From: Ureibacillus aquaedulcis
Lineage (GTDB): Bacteria; Bacillota; Bacilli; Bacillales_A; Planococcaceae
Direction: 5' to 3'
Length of the DNA stretch: 32,483 nt
Assembly (NCBI RefSeq): GCF_030418165.1
Contig: NZ_JAUHTQ010000025.1
Location: 1 to 32,483 of the forward strand
The first letter of the stretch is position 1, and each line of letters begins with the position of its first letter. Shown one piece after another: positions 32,266 through 32,483 of the stretch. The position numbers were made by a program, and so were the translations under genes. The notes under the pieces were generated by a model that was not told the DNA's origin, did not search any database, and was given only the letters and a program-made list of their open reading frames with translations.

Positions 32266-32483
32266 GGGAGACAAATTTCCTCAGAATGATGCTTCATTAA
32301 TAAAAAATGAAATGCATTCAGAGAAGATGCGCCCATCGAAATGGTCCTCATACTTGCGGTCAAAGCATGTGTAAGTAATTTAGCAAACGGAATGATATGC
32401 CTCCAATTGGTAATAATCCCTAAAGAGAAGTGCTCTCTACATTCACTCAACAAAGAAACCCAGATATGAACATACCCTCCCAG
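32266..32483. other. Terminal region, no supported gene
   Basis: Contains a further imperfect inverted repeat (32284-32298 with 32306-32319, GAATG..TTCATT) just after the palindromic array. Short frames exist on both strands but none has an SD. The window ends here, so a gene entering from the right cannot be excluded. Confidence 0.35.

Noticed and set aside
32159..32374. Plus-strand and minus-strand frames through the palindromic array
   Set aside because: They reflect the repeat sequence; the unit length is not a multiple of three and there is no SD.

Overview
The window is a chromosomal stretch of a low-GC, endospore-forming Gram-positive bacterium. A GerA-type germinant receptor operon, a SAM-I riboswitch, strong AGGAGG-type ribosome binding sites, frequent TTG/GTG starts, a sigma-D-type promoter and two lipoproteins point to Bacillaceae/Planococcaceae. 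The gene mix recalls Lysinibacillus or Solibacillus, but the genus is inferred and not proven.

Layout. 1-203: tRNA-Asn and tRNA-Glu with a terminator. 637-4661: gerA/gerB/gerC receptor operon followed by a previously easy-to-miss 53-aa two-helix protein. 4709-6156: an intact IS3-family (IS150-like) element that has landed in the loop of the operon's own Rho-independent terminator, separating the two stem arms by 1.4 kb. 6596-9771: an HD-domain phosphohydrolase, a small membrane protein, a YjfB-like motility protein with its own sigma-D-like promoter, a lipoprotein Cu/Zn superoxide dismutase and a 5'(3')-deoxyribonucleotidase. 9805-10050: a large folded intergenic repeat. 10221-10367: an unannotated-looking 48-aa acidic small protein with promoter, RBS and terminator.

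10638-13607 is a three-gene operon (M20 hydrolase, enolase-superfamily racemase, GNAT acyltransferase). Its gene set matches the N-succinylamino acid racemase pathway that converts D- to L-amino acids irreversibly. 13720-16726 holds an HPP-family membrane protein and then an iron-related cluster: an FhuF-like reductase, a DUF4395 membrane protein, and between the latter and a convergent EmrE-type transporter a Fur-box promoter driving a ~130-nt structured RNA with a C6 loop and a terminator. This is a strong candidate for an iron-sparing sRNA of the FsrA type. 16867-21602: PepT, a large membrane-anchored protein of unknown function, an NfrA-like nitroreductase and a PlsY-type acyltransferase.

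21696-25399 is a methionine/aspartate-family region: a SAM-I riboswitch in front of O-acetylhomoserine sulfhydrylase, a divergent Panacea-like protein behind a perfect consensus promoter, and a short homoserine dehydrogenase lacking the ACT domain. 25424-28602: an excisionase-like HTH protein, an EamA transporter and a protein built from repeated TM_helix segments. 28927-31974 is a two-component system whose response regulator and large six-helix sensor kinase flank a 47-aa single-helix protein. The window ends with a tandem array of four ~52-bp imperfect palindromic units (32076-32265) that is not coding.
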